Shown: positions 9,362 to 18,330 of the stretch, piece after piece
How positions within the stretch are numbered: position 1 is the stretch's first letter
Layout of the letters: every line of letters begins with the position of its first letter
Source: Bradyrhizobium prioriisuperbiae
GTDB lineage: Bacteria; Pseudomonadota; Alphaproteobacteria; Rhizobiales; Xanthobacteraceae
Reading direction: 5' to 3'
Length of the DNA stretch: 64,000 nucleotides
Assembly (NCBI RefSeq): GCF_032397745.1
Contig: NZ_CP135921.1
Coordinates: 6,126,501-6,190,500, forward strand
Position numbers and translations under genes: made by a program
Notes under the pieces: model-generated
What the model saw: only the letters and a program-made list of their open reading frames with translations
The model's database searches: none
Told to the model about the DNA's origin: nothing

Positions 9362-9387
9362 TCTCGGCCGCCGACTGGCGGCCGAGA
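9362..9387 (+). terminator. Terminator of the phosphonate operon
   Basis: TCTCGGCCGCC and GGCGGCCGAGA form a perfect 11-bp GC-rich stem with a GACT loop, followed by CTCTTTG. It lies 29 bp after the transporter stop codon. Confidence 0.7.
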
Positions 9388-9404
9388 CTCTTTGCAATGC
9401 AACG

Positions 9405-9457
9405 GACGAGCGGCTGCGGCTGGTGCTCCCGCTGCTGCCGCATGATCTGCGACAACG
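9405..9457 (+). repeat. Coding-like echo of the cytochrome/binding-protein gene
   Basis: By my count 45 of 53 bases match 2668-2720 in the cytochrome c/binding-protein gene. In the same relative frame the segment reads DERLRLVLPLLPHDLRQR. All but one codon difference (Pro to Leu) is synonymous, so the similarity is at protein level. It sits in the convergent gap between the phosphonate terminator and the thiolase-like gene. No complete gene can be built around it. It may be a gene scrap or a short dispersed coding motif. Confidence 0.45.
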
Positions 9458-9552
9458 TGCAGCAGCGGTCGCGCTGGCGATCTCGCACGCGCAGCAGCAG
9501 GAGTGCGCTGGACATTGCCTTCAACGAAACGCTGTCGACCGCGTGAGGGCGA

Positions 9553-11082
9553 TCACGCGTCGGCATGCCACTCCAGAAGTCCGTCGTCGGCCCCGTTGAT
9601 GGGGCCGGCGAGACCGATCGGGCTGCGGTCGAGGTCCGTCAGCCGGGCGAGGGTGCGGGTATCGTCCGCGCACACCCGTGCCAGGGTGCGGGATCCATCT
9701 GCCGTGCGCAGGATGACCACGCCGTGCTGGACTTCGCCGGTGCGCTGATAGATCACGGTGAAGGTCTCGACGGTGCCGGTGCCCGAGGCTTCGGTCACCA
9801 CCGCGGGCACCGGGCCGCGTCGCCGATCGGCCGTGGCCTGGACGCTCGCGTCCTGCGCCAGCGGTTGGCGTGACGGCTGTGACGACAGCACCAGCGCATG
9901 GTGCTTGGTGACGTATTCGCCCTGGCCGTAGAGCAGGCCGAGCTTTGCACCGCCGCGCAGGCGGCGGACCATCGCGCAGGCGGCGTGGGTCATGTAGTTG
10001 TTGAGCGGCGCGCCGAAGAAGGTGAGGCCGCCGGTGACGGTGGGCTGCACGTCCGCTCCGAGACCCAGCGTCCGCCGCGCCATTTTCGGCACGCAGGGGA
10101 AGCAGCTGTAGAGCTCCAGCGCATCGAACGCTTTGCCGTCACCGCCGGCAATGTCCATGGCCGTCTCCAGCACCGCATCCTGGCAGTCGCTGCGGTGGAA
10201 TTGGTCGCGGTTGAGGAAGTCGCGCGGCTCGATGGCCCAGGCGCTGCCCCAGACATGGATCATCTTGCTGTCAGGGATTGCGGCCTCACGAGCGGCCTTC
10301 AGGCTGGTGATCAAAATGGCCGCACCTTGGTTTACCGTCGGATTGGCCACCATCAGCTTGGTATAGGGCCACGCGATCAGCCGGTTGTCGGGCGAGGGCG
10401 TCGCAATGGTGTCGGCCGAGACTGCGCGCCTGATCCAGGCGCTGGGATTGTCCGCGGCGGTGGCCGCATAACGCGCCCACAGCTCACCGGATTCGCGCAG
10501 CGCCTCGCGTGGCGCCTGGCCCCAGTGGGTGGCTGAAGCGGCGTCGTAAAACGGATACGCCGTCATCGGCCGGGCAACACCGAGCTTGACCGACATCGGA
10601 TGCTGATAACTCGCCCCGCGCACCGGCGCGGGCGCATCGTGCGCATAGGGGGTCCAGGGCAGGTCGAAACCGGCCTTCTCGGCTTTCGCCACCGTACTCT
10701 GTGCTTCCGCACCACAGATGGCCCCGACCTGGCTCTCGCCGCGCGCGATGCGCAAGGCTGCCTCGTGCAAATAGCGCACCGGGCTTTCACCGCCGACGGG
10801 GCCATACACCGCGCGGGCCGGCGCGATGCCGAGGCGGCGGCATAACAACTGCTCCGGTGTGTGATAGCGCCAACTGACGAAATTGACCACGTCGAGGGAG
10901 TCGATCCGCGCCAGCAGCGAGGCTCCGGCGTCGCGTTCGGCGTTCTGGAGTGCCGCCGCCATCAGCGCCAGCGGTTCGAGTCCTTTGGCCGGATCGGTGG
11001 GACGATCAAGACGCTCTCCGACGCCGACGATCACGGGAATCCGGTCGTCGGGCGTTTCAACAGGCGATTTCATTGAATTCAT
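9553..11082 (-). CDS. Thiolase-like acyl-CoA lyase/acetyltransferase with fused OB-fold domain
   Basis: A 509-residue protein with a thiolase fold (about 1-390) and a C-terminal OB-like domain (about 415-495, including TVETFTVIYQRTGEVQHGVV). The fold is recognised from IPVIVGVGERLDRP, the GAEAQST segment and GGLTFFGAPLNNYMTHAA. The catalytic Cys normally found in CASG is absent; the aligned stretch is GPVGGESPVRYL. The usual C-terminal GHPxGxSG and CxGxG motifs are also replaced. This is like the non-thiolytic SCP-x/Ltp2 relatives, some of which act as aldolases. Its ATG overlaps the upstream isomerase gene's stop by 4 bp. Annotation pipelines would call it acetyl-CoA acetyltransferase; that activity is doubtful here. 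Confidence 0.8.
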   Translation of the reverse strand: MNSMKSPVETPDDRIPVIVGVGERLDRPTDPAKGLEPLALMAAALQNAERDAGASLLARIDSLDVVNFVSWRYHTPEQLLCRRLGIAPARAVYGPVGGESPVRYLHEAALRIARGESQVGAICGAEAQSTVAKAEKAGFDLPWTPYAHDAPAPVRGASYQHPMSVKLGVARPMTAYPFYDAASATHWGQAPREALRESGELWARYAATAADNPSAWIRRAVSADTIATPSPDNRLIAWPYTKLMVANPTVNQGAAILITSLKAAREAAIPDSKMIHVWGSAWAIEPRDFLNRDQFHRSDCQDAVLETAMDIAGGDGKAFDALELYSCFPCVPKMARRTLGLGADVQPTVTGGLTFFGAPLNNYMTHAACAMVRRLRGGAKLGLLYGQGEYVTKHHALVLSSQPSRQPLAQDASVQATADRRRGPVPAVVTEASGTGTVETFTVIYQRTGEVQHGVVILRTADGSRTLARVCADDTRTLARLTDLDRSPIGLAGPINGADDGLLEWHADA

Positions 11083-11687
11083 GCTGCCTTGCCGCGCCGC
11101 TGCAGCGCTTCGCGGATCAACGGCAGGCGGTCGTTGCCGAAATACATGTCGGTGCCGTCGAGATAGATGGTGGGCGAGCCGAAACCGCCGCGCTTGATCA
11201 CGTCGTCGGTGTTCTCCTTCAGCGTCTGCTTCACCGCCGGATCGGCGATGCCCGCAAAGAACTTGTCGCTGTCGACGCCGACCCTGGCGCAGATCTCGGC
11301 CAGCACCGTATCCTGCGAAATGTCCTTGTCGTCGCTCCAGTAGGATTCGAACACGGCGGTGGCGAACGCGACCAGCTTGCCTTCGGGCGCGAGATAAATG
11401 CAGCCGCGCATCGCCTTGACGCTGTTCACCGGAAACACCGTCGGCGGCATCTTGATCCTCAGTCCCGCGGAGCGCGCCCAGTCCTGCATATCCTTTGCGG
11501 TGTAGCGCTGCTTGGCGGGCACCGGATGTTCACGCGACGCATAGACGCTCGGGTTGATGCTGTTGAAGATGCCGCCCACCAGGATGGGCCGCCAGACGAT
11601 CGGTTCGTTGAACTCCTTGGCCAGCGGCTGGATGTTGTGGAAGGCCAGATAAGTCCACGGACTTGAACAGTCGAAAAAGAATTCCAT
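11079..11687 (-). CDS. 2-hydroxychromene-2-carboxylate isomerase family (DsbA-like) protein
   Basis: A 202-residue DsbA-family thioredoxin-fold protein of the kappa-class GST/HCCA isomerase type. It starts MEFFFDCSSPWTYLA, in which the Ser after DCS replaces the DsbA redox Cys and contacts glutathione. The late cis-Pro region reads GGFGSPTIYLDG. Such enzymes isomerise hydroxychromene carboxylates in naphthalene catabolism, but many homologues have unknown substrates. It is translationally coupled (4-bp overlap) to the thiolase-like gene, suggesting a joint catabolic role. No other aromatic-ring genes are adjacent. Confidence 0.85.
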   Translation of the reverse strand: MEFFFDCSSPWTYLAFHNIQPLAKEFNEPIVWRPILVGGIFNSINPSVYASREHPVPAKQRYTAKDMQDWARSAGLRIKMPPTVFPVNSVKAMRGCIYLAPEGKLVAFATAVFESYWSDDKDISQDTVLAEICARVGVDSDKFFAGIADPAVKQTLKENTDDVIKRGGFGSPTIYLDGTDMYFGNDRLPLIREALQRRGKAA

Positions 11688-11931
11688 CGGGTGTTCCCCT
11701 TAGGTGCTTATTGGTTTTGTCGTCCGGGATGGTAGGGCCCCGCGATTGTCCGGTCGAGCCCCCTTCGCGCAACCCCGATCCGCCAAACTTGATTTGCCAT
11801 GGCAAGGTTGCAGGTTCCGGCAGGTGGAATGTCGATCATGATGTCTGTTGCATTGCCGCCCGCAGGCTCGCAACATCCGGCCGAGCTCATGACAAGACTC
11901 CGGCGTCCGACCGGAGCTCGGAGGAAACACC

Positions 11932-13092
<1,161 letters not shown>

Positions 13093-13102
13093 ACGGCAGC
13101 GC

Positions 13103-13606
13103 TCAACCGAACGGCTGACGTTTGGGCCGGGCCAGATAGTCCGCCGTCTCCGGGCGCTCCTTCAGCCAGCCGGCCCAGCGGTTCATCACCTTGGCCATCC
13201 GCTCCGGCGCGACGCCGAGCTGCGCCATCGCCACCCCGCCGTTCACGGATTCGCGGTACTCGGAAATCAGTCCGTCGCGCAGGACAAATCGGCTCATGCC
13301 GTCGATGATCACGAACTGGCCTTTGAATTGGGGCACCAGCGACGTGAAGCTCGACAATGACCATGCATAGCCGGTGCGGCCGTCGCACATGGGATCGAAC
13401 ATCTCCCAGCGGTAGTCGTCGGCCGCATCCCGCCGGAACAGGTGTTCCAGCATATGCGCGATATCCGCACGCCCCCGATGCGGACCATAGATGTAATCAT
13501 GATAGACCGCGTCGGTCGTGAAGCAGCTTGCGAACCGCTGTCCATCTGCCGCCTCCGCCGCTCGGGTGAGTTTTTCGAGCAGGTCGGCGAAATCCTGTGG
13601 GGTCAT
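13103..13606 (-). CDS. SnoaL/NTF2-like family protein
   Basis: A 167-residue NTF2-fold protein. The first 110 residues show the SnoaL-type pattern of a helix pair followed by beta strands (FASCFTTDAVYHDYIYGPHRGRAD is split across the first sheet). The C-terminal extension WAGWLKERPETADYLARPKR is less usual. The fold forms a small cone-shaped pocket and is used as isomerase, dehydratase or simple binding protein. It is convergent with the acyl-CoA dehydrogenase, 10 bp apart. No specific substrate can be named. Confidence 0.75.
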   Translation of the reverse strand: MTPQDFADLLEKLTRAAEAADGQRFASCFTTDAVYHDYIYGPHRGRADIAHMLEHLFRRDAADDYRWEMFDPMCDGRTGYAWSLSSFTSLVPQFKGQFVIIDGMSRFVLRDGLISEYRESVNGGVAMAQLGVAPERMAKVMNRWAGWLKERPETADYLARPKRQPFG

Positions 13607-13990
13607 GTTTGCCTCGGCGAGCCGTCATCTTGGCGCAAGCCCAATTGGGCCTGAACATGGATCTGAAAATGCCCGCCCAGCCGAGGACCGTCAACGACAG
13701 TCCGGGGGGCAGCCTTTGACGCGGCTGCCCCATTTCGCTCCAGAAGATGTGTGGCGGGGCGGGAACGGGGCAGGCTATATTGCCGGTTCGCTTTCGGATT
13801 TTTAATCTCCCTCGGCTTATCGTCTGCGGGGACTTGAGACGCTGCTCCGCTTTTCTGAACATCAGGTTGGCCGCCATGGAAATCTCGGACGTTGCCCATC
13901 AAGCCGTCAGTATCTTCGCCACGATCTTGGACCGTGGTGAATGATCCGGTCGAAACGGGCGCCGGGACAGGCAATGTGGACGGAGGCACG
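13607..13990. other. Intergenic stretch without a supported gene
   Basis: Open frames on both strands here lack family resemblance or ribosome sites. The stretch separates divergent genes and presumably contains both promoters. No clear hairpin or operator was identified. Confidence 0.5.
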
Positions 13991-14395
13991 ATGACGCTCC
14001 CTCAATGGTCGACCACGGTTGTCGTCGGCCCGTTGGTGATGTGGATGCTGCTTCTGACCGTGAAGCACGTGATCGCCGATTTTGTCCTTCAGAACACCTG
14101 GATGGCGATGGGCAAGGATGCGAAGGTCGGCTGGTTATTGCCGCTCACCTTGCACTGCCTGATCCATGGTGTGCTGGCGACATTGCTGTTTGCGGTGCTC
14201 GCACCCAAACTCTGGTTTCTCGGCATCGCCGATTTCGTGGTGCACATCATCATCGATCGCGCCAAGGGCCTGATCGCGTCCCGATGGGAGGTCCGCCCCG
14301 GTCACCCGTGGTTCTGGACATTGATCGGCGTCGATCAGGCGCTGCACCATGTGACGGACTTTGTCTGGGCGCTGCTGGTGGTCAGCGCTCCGTAA
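13991..14395 (+). CDS. DUF3307 family membrane protein
   Basis: A 134-residue protein with about four membrane segments. The DUF3307 pattern is visible in KHVIADFVLQNTWMA, in the HCLIHG histidines, and in ADFVVHIIIDRAKG. ATG 13991 follows GGAGG at good spacing; an upstream in-frame ATG at 13892 lacks one. DUF3307 proteins are small inner-membrane proteins of unknown function with conserved His and Asp residues. No operon partner is evident; it runs convergent to the KAS II gene. Confidence 0.8.
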   Translation: MTLPQWSTTVVVGPLVMWMLLLTVKHVIADFVLQNTWMAMGKDAKVGWLLPLTLHCLIHGVLATLLFAVLAPKLWFLGIADFVVHIIIDRAKGLIASRWEVRPGHPWFWTLIGVDQALHHVTDFVWALLVVSAP

Positions 14396-14422
14396 TTCGT
14401 GGCGTCATCATCGTTGCAGCGC

Positions 14423-15703
14423 TTACCAGGCCCGGAAGATTACGGTGGCATTGACGCCGCCAAAGCCGAAGCCGTTCGACACCACGTGCTCGATCCGCAT
14501 TTTCCGGGCCTCGCCGCGCACCAGGTCAATGCCTTCGGTTGCCTCATCCGGATGATCCAGGTTGAGGGTTGCGGGCGCGATCTGGTCGCGCAGCGCCAGC
14601 ACGGAAAAGATCGCTTCCAGTCCGCCGGCCGCGCCGAGCAGGTGCCCGGTCGCGGACTTGGTGGAGGTCACCGCGACAGTGCCGTTGGTCCCGAATACGC
14701 GTTTGATGGCTTCGATCTCGCCGAGATCGCCGACCGGAGTGGATGTCGCATGCGCATTCAGGTGCTGGACATCGAGCGGCGAAATCGCTGCCTGGCGCAG
14801 GGCGATCTCGATTGAGCGCCGCGCGCCGTCGCCGTCCGGCGGTCCGGAAGTCATATGATAGGCGTCCGCCGTGGTGCCATAGCCGACCAGTTCGGCGATC
14901 GGCGTGGCGCCGCGCGCCAGCGCGTGGTCGAGGGATTCGATCACCATCACGCCTGCGCCTTCGCCCATCACGAAGCCGTCGCGATCCCGGTCGAACGGGC
15001 GCGAGGCGCGGGACGGCGTGTCGTTGAATCCGGTCGACAGCGCCCGCGCGGCGGCGAAGCCGCCGAGACTGACCCGATCGATACAGGCCTCCGCGCCGCC
15101 GCAAACGGCGACATCGACTTCGCCGGCAAGGATCATGCGAGCAGCGTCGCCGATGGCCTGGACGCTGGCGGCGCAGGCCGTGACCGGCGCGCCGAGCGGG
15201 CCCTTGTAGCCGTAGCGAATCGAGATCTGGCCGGCCGCCAGATTGACCAGGAAGCCGGGGACTGTGAACGGCGAGAGGCGGCGCACGCCGCGCTCATTGA
15301 CGGTGCGCACCGCATCGACAATGGCGGGAAAGCCGCCGACACCGGAGCCGATGATGGTTGCGGTTCGTTCCCGGCTGTGGTCGTCCTCGGGTTTCCAGCC
15401 GGACTGCGCCACCGCCTCGTCGGCCGCCATCAGCGCAAACTGGATGAAGCGATCCATCTTGCGCTGATCCTTGTGCGGCACCGCGCGATCGGGATCGAAT
15501 CCGGCCTCCGGATCCTGCTCGATACTCTGGACATCGCCGACCACTTTGGCCGGCAGGTCGGCGCCGATATTGTCGGACATCGCCCGCAGGCCGGACTGCC
15601 CCGCGATCAGCCGTGCCCACGACGGCTCGACGCCGCACCCGAGTGGTGAAACCATGCCCATTCCGGTGACGACGATGCGCCGCAGGTTGGATTTCCGCTG
15701 CAT
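14423..15703 (-). CDS. fabF: Beta-ketoacyl-ACP synthase II
   Basis: A 426-residue condensing enzyme that elongates acyl-ACP with malonyl-ACP. The Cys-His-His triad is visible as C177 in PVTACAASVQ, H318 in LNAHATSTPVGD and H354 in SATGHLLGAAGG. ATG 15703 begins MQRKSNLRRIVVTGMGMVSP, the normal FabF N-terminus; the frame stays open further upstream but without homology. There is no acyl carrier protein gene next to it, unlike the housekeeping fabF, so it may be an accessory copy. Confidence 0.92.
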   Translation of the reverse strand: MQRKSNLRRIVVTGMGMVSPLGCGVEPSWARLIAGQSGLRAMSDNIGADLPAKVVGDVQSIEQDPEAGFDPDRAVPHKDQRKMDRFIQFALMAADEAVAQSGWKPEDDHSRERTATIIGSGVGGFPAIVDAVRTVNERGVRRLSPFTVPGFLVNLAAGQISIRYGYKGPLGAPVTACAASVQAIGDAARMILAGEVDVAVCGGAEACIDRVSLGGFAAARALSTGFNDTPSRASRPFDRDRDGFVMGEGAGVMVIESLDHALARGATPIAELVGYGTTADAYHMTSGPPDGDGARRSIEIALRQAAISPLDVQHLNAHATSTPVGDLGEIEAIKRVFGTNGTVAVTSTKSATGHLLGAAGGLEAIFSVLALRDQIAPATLNLDHPDEATEGIDLVRGEARKMRIEHVVSNGFGFGGVNATVIFRAW

Positions 15704-15763
15704 GAAGAGCCCCGTAGATAGATAACAAGTTAGGTAACAAGTCGGTAAAGTCAGATGACGTAT

Positions 15764-15791
15764 ATCATATGAAATGATCTCGCAATTGCAA
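15764..15791 (-). promoter_or_regulatory. Probable sigma-70-type promoter for the KAS II gene
   Basis: On the minus strand TTGCAA (15791-15786) and TATGAT (15769-15764) are separated by 16 bp, about 60 bp before the ATG. The flanking DNA is unusually AT-rich for this window. Confidence 0.35.
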
Positions 15792-15848
15792 TGCGGGAGC
15801 CGCCGTGGCGGCTTCCCCAATATAGCCTATCGTTTTGCAAACGCTTGA

Positions 15849-16619
15849 TTATTTCTTGCGCTCCAGGAACGTTTTCATATGCTGTTGCGGTTCGCCGGTG
15901 AGGAATGCGTTGCCGAAGATGGCGATGCTGTTTCGGATCGAATCCTGTAGCGGAAGCTCCTCCCATTGCCGGCACAGCACCTTCTGGGCTTTCAGCGCCT
16001 CGTGCCCGCAGGCGAGCAGTTCGTTCACGGTCGCCTCGACAGCCGCATCGAGTTTGCCTGTCTCGGAGATCGCGTCGACAAAACCCCAATCGCGCGCGGT
16101 CGCGGCATCGATGGTTGCGCCGGTCATCACCAGCCAGCGGGTGCGGCCGGCGCCGATCAGCCGGGGCAAAAGGGCGGCATGAATCACCGAGGGGATTCCG
16201 ACCTTCACCTCCGGCATGGCGAACTTGGCCGTCGGCGCTGCGATGCGGAAATCGCAGGCGGCCGCGACCTCGAGCCCGCCGCCCAGACACCAGCCCGGGA
16301 TGCGGGCGATCACCGGCACCGGGAACAGCCGCGTGGTTTCGCAAAGTGCGCCCAGGCCGGTGATGAAGGTTTCGGCCGAGGTCTGGTCGAGCCGCGACAT
16401 CTCCTTGATGTCGGCGCCGCCGATGAAGGCCTTTTCGCTTTCGGCACGGAACACCAGCACGCGAATGCGGTCGTTCTTGGCAAGCTCCTCCAATCCCATC
16501 CGGACGCCGGTGATGGTCGGCGTGTCGAGAATGTTCAGGCTGCCTGCGTTTCGGATGGTCAGTTGTGCGACGCCGCGTGCATCCATTTCGGCGCCGCAAA
16601 ACTCATTGATAATGTCCAT
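15849..16619 (-). CDS. Enoyl-CoA hydratase/isomerase family protein
   Basis: A 256-residue crotonase-fold enzyme. The oxyanion-hole segments are AFIGGADIKEM (first) and IPGWCLGGGLEVAAACDFRIA (second). The catalytic Glu region is PEVKVGIPSV. ATG 16619 was chosen because it gives the normal crotonase N-terminus and leaves a short divergent promoter before the TetR gene; an upstream in-frame ATG would overlap that gene. The reaction is probably hydration of a 2-enoyl-CoA; the natural substrate is not determinable. Regulation by the divergent TetR protein is likely. Confidence 0.88.
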   Translation of the reverse strand: MDIINEFCGAEMDARGVAQLTIRNAGSLNILDTPTITGVRMGLEELAKNDRIRVLVFRAESEKAFIGGADIKEMSRLDQTSAETFITGLGALCETTRLFPVPVIARIPGWCLGGGLEVAAACDFRIAAPTAKFAMPEVKVGIPSVIHAALLPRLIGAGRTRWLVMTGATIDAATARDWGFVDAISETGKLDAAVEATVNELLACGHEALKAQKVLCRQWEELPLQDSIRNSIAIFGNAFLTGEPQQHMKTFLERKK

Positions 16620-16673
16620 GTGTGTCTCGTGTCCCGGCTGATGAAGGTTTGTATTTAGGCCCAAAAGCATTAT

Positions 16674-16687
16674 ATGATCACAATCAT
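16674..16687. promoter_or_regulatory. Candidate TetR operator
   Basis: ATGAT-CACA-ATCAT is a 5-bp-arm inverted repeat in the 82-bp gap between the enoyl-CoA hydratase gene and the divergent TetR gene, 15 bp before the TetR start. It fits autoregulation and control of the hydratase. Confidence 0.35.
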
Positions 16688-16701
16688 CTTCAGGACCGTT
16701 C

Positions 16702-17334
16702 ATGCGTTATTCCAAGGACCACAAGGCCGATACCCACGCCAAGATCGTCAAGCATGCGTCCTCGCAGCTTCGCGAGAAGGGCACGCGCGGGATCGGCGTC
16801 GCCGACCTGATGAAGGAGGCGGGGCTGACGCATGGCGGGTTCTATGCCCATTTCGAGTCCCGTGAAGACCTGGTGATCGAAGCCATTGCGCATGCGATGG
16901 ACCAGACCACCGCGCGCTGGGGCAAGCTGGTCGAGGACAAGCCCGCGGAGGAGCGGCTGGCGATGCTGGTCGATACCTATCTGACCACCCAGCATCGCGA
17001 CGGAGCGGGTCGCGGCTGCGCCATTCCGTCACTGGCGGCCGACGTAGTGCGCGAGTCCCCGAAAACCCGCCGCGTGTTTCTGGGCAAGTTCGAGGACATG
17101 ATCAATCTGTTCGCCGGCCAGCTTGCCGATCAGCCGAGTGCTGTCGCCCGTCAAAAGGCCATTTCGACCATCGCGACCTTGATGGGAACCCTGGTGCTGG
17201 CGCGGGTCGCCGGAAACAGCGCCTTCTCCCACGAGATTCTCGACGCCGGCCGCGCCGCCGCACTCGGCACCGGCGCCGAGGTCAAGGCGCTGCGCAAGGC
17301 GTCAGCGCGCAAAAAATCGCTCAAGCCGGATTGA
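16702..17334 (+). CDS. TetR/AcrR family transcriptional regulator
   Basis: A 210-residue repressor with an N-terminal TetR helix-turn-helix (GIGVADLMKEAGLTHGGFYA) at about residues 34-53. The ligand domain contains a Cys in GAGRGCAIPSLAADV, a pattern common in regulators acting on acyl-CoA or electrophile signals. It is divergent from the enoyl-CoA hydratase gene, its likely target. The last 14 bp overlap the end of the convergent LysR gene. Confidence 0.9.
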   Translation: MRYSKDHKADTHAKIVKHASSQLREKGTRGIGVADLMKEAGLTHGGFYAHFESREDLVIEAIAHAMDQTTARWGKLVEDKPAEERLAMLVDTYLTTQHRDGAGRGCAIPSLAADVVRESPKTRRVFLGKFEDMINLFAGQLADQPSAVARQKAISTIATLMGTLVLARVAGNSAFSHEILDAGRAAALGTGAEVKALRKASARKKSLKPD

Positions 17335-18229
17335 ACAGCGCGCGGTCGCTCTCCACCGTCGCATAGATATAGTCGGCGACGGCGCGAATGCGGGCGAGAT
17401 CCTTGCTGTCGGCGTGCATCAGCAGCCAGAAGGCGCGCAGGATCGAAATCTCCGGCAAGATGGCCTGCAGCCCCGCCTGGCGAGCTGCCATGAAGCGCGG
17501 CAGCACCGCGATGCCGAAGCCGGCGAGGGTGGCGTTGTACTGGGCAATGAGGTTGGCGCTGCGAAACCGGGCCGAGATCTTCGGCGAGACCTGCGGCAGA
17601 TAGTCCAGTTCCGGCGTGTACAGCAGCTCTTCGATGTAGCCGACAAAGCGGTGCGCGGGCAGGTCGTCTCGGCTCCTGATCTCAGGCGAGCGCGCGAGAT
17701 AGGCGGGCGCGGCATAAAGGCCGAGGCTGTAGTCGACAAGCTTGCGCCCGATGATGTGGCCTTCCTTGGGCAGCGCCAGGCTGATGGCGATATCCGCTTC
17801 GCGTTTCGACAGGCTGAACAGCCGTGCCGTCGCAACCAGCTGAATATCCAGGTCGGGATAGAGATCGGCAAATCTCACCAGCCGCGGCGCCAGGAAATGC
17901 GTGCCGAAGCCATCCGGTGCCCCGATCCGGACGTTGCCGGTCAGGTGGGCCTTTGAACCACCGATCAACTCCTGATTGGCGACAATGGTCGATTCCATCG
18001 CTTCCGCGCTGGTCGCCACCCGATGCCCGGATTCGGTGAGCTGGTAGCCGGTCTTGCGGCGGTCGAACAGTTTGGCTGACAAATGCCGTTCCAGCCGGTC
18101 CACGCGCCGGATCACCGTGGTGTGGTCGACGCCCAGTTGTTTCGCGGCCGCCGAGACGGTACCACTTCGAACGATCGCCAGCACGAAGCGGAAATCATCC
18201 CAATCGACGTCGCTAGCTTGATCCGGCAT
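17321..18229 (-). CDS. LysR family regulator of the valine/isobutyrate operon
   Basis: A 302-residue LysR-type regulator beginning MPDQASDVDWDDFRFVLAIV, with HTH around residues 20-45 (AAAKQLGVDHTTVIRRVDRL). It is divergent from mmsA with about 100 bp between, which contains a perfect TATAAC/GTTATA inverted repeat. By position it should activate or repress the valine degradation genes. The ligand domain is of the short, often co-inducer-independent LysR subgroup; the effector is unknown. Confidence 0.9.
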   Translation of the reverse strand: MPDQASDVDWDDFRFVLAIVRSGTVSAAAKQLGVDHTTVIRRVDRLERHLSAKLFDRRKTGYQLTESGHRVATSAEAMESTIVANQELIGGSKAHLTGNVRIGAPDGFGTHFLAPRLVRFADLYPDLDIQLVATARLFSLSKREADIAISLALPKEGHIIGRKLVDYSLGLYAAPAYLARSPEIRSRDDLPAHRFVGYIEELLYTPELDYLPQVSPKISARFRSANLIAQYNATLAGFGIAVLPRFMAARQAGLQAILPEISILRAFWLLMHADSKDLARIRAVADYIYATVESDRALFNPA

Positions 18230-18250
18230 TTCCGCACATCTATCCTGCAA

Positions 18251-18272
18251 TATAACGCAGTTGAATGTTATA
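18251..18272. promoter_or_regulatory. Inverted-repeat operator before mmsA
   Basis: TATAAC-N10-GTTATA, perfect 6-bp arms, contains a T-N11-A core as expected of LysR sites. It lies 22 bp from the LysR start and about 60 bp before mmsA. Confidence 0.5.
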
Positions 18273-18330
18273 AAATGCACGTCAAAAAGTCTCGCAGAGA
18301 CTTCCAACGAGACTCCCAGGGAGAATATTC

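Noticed and set aside
9333..9553. A small gene in the convergent gap on the basis of the open frame 9345-9599
   Set aside because: It starts within the terminator hairpin, runs into the thiolase-like gene, and only about 18 codons look protein-like; kept as a repeat/echo only.
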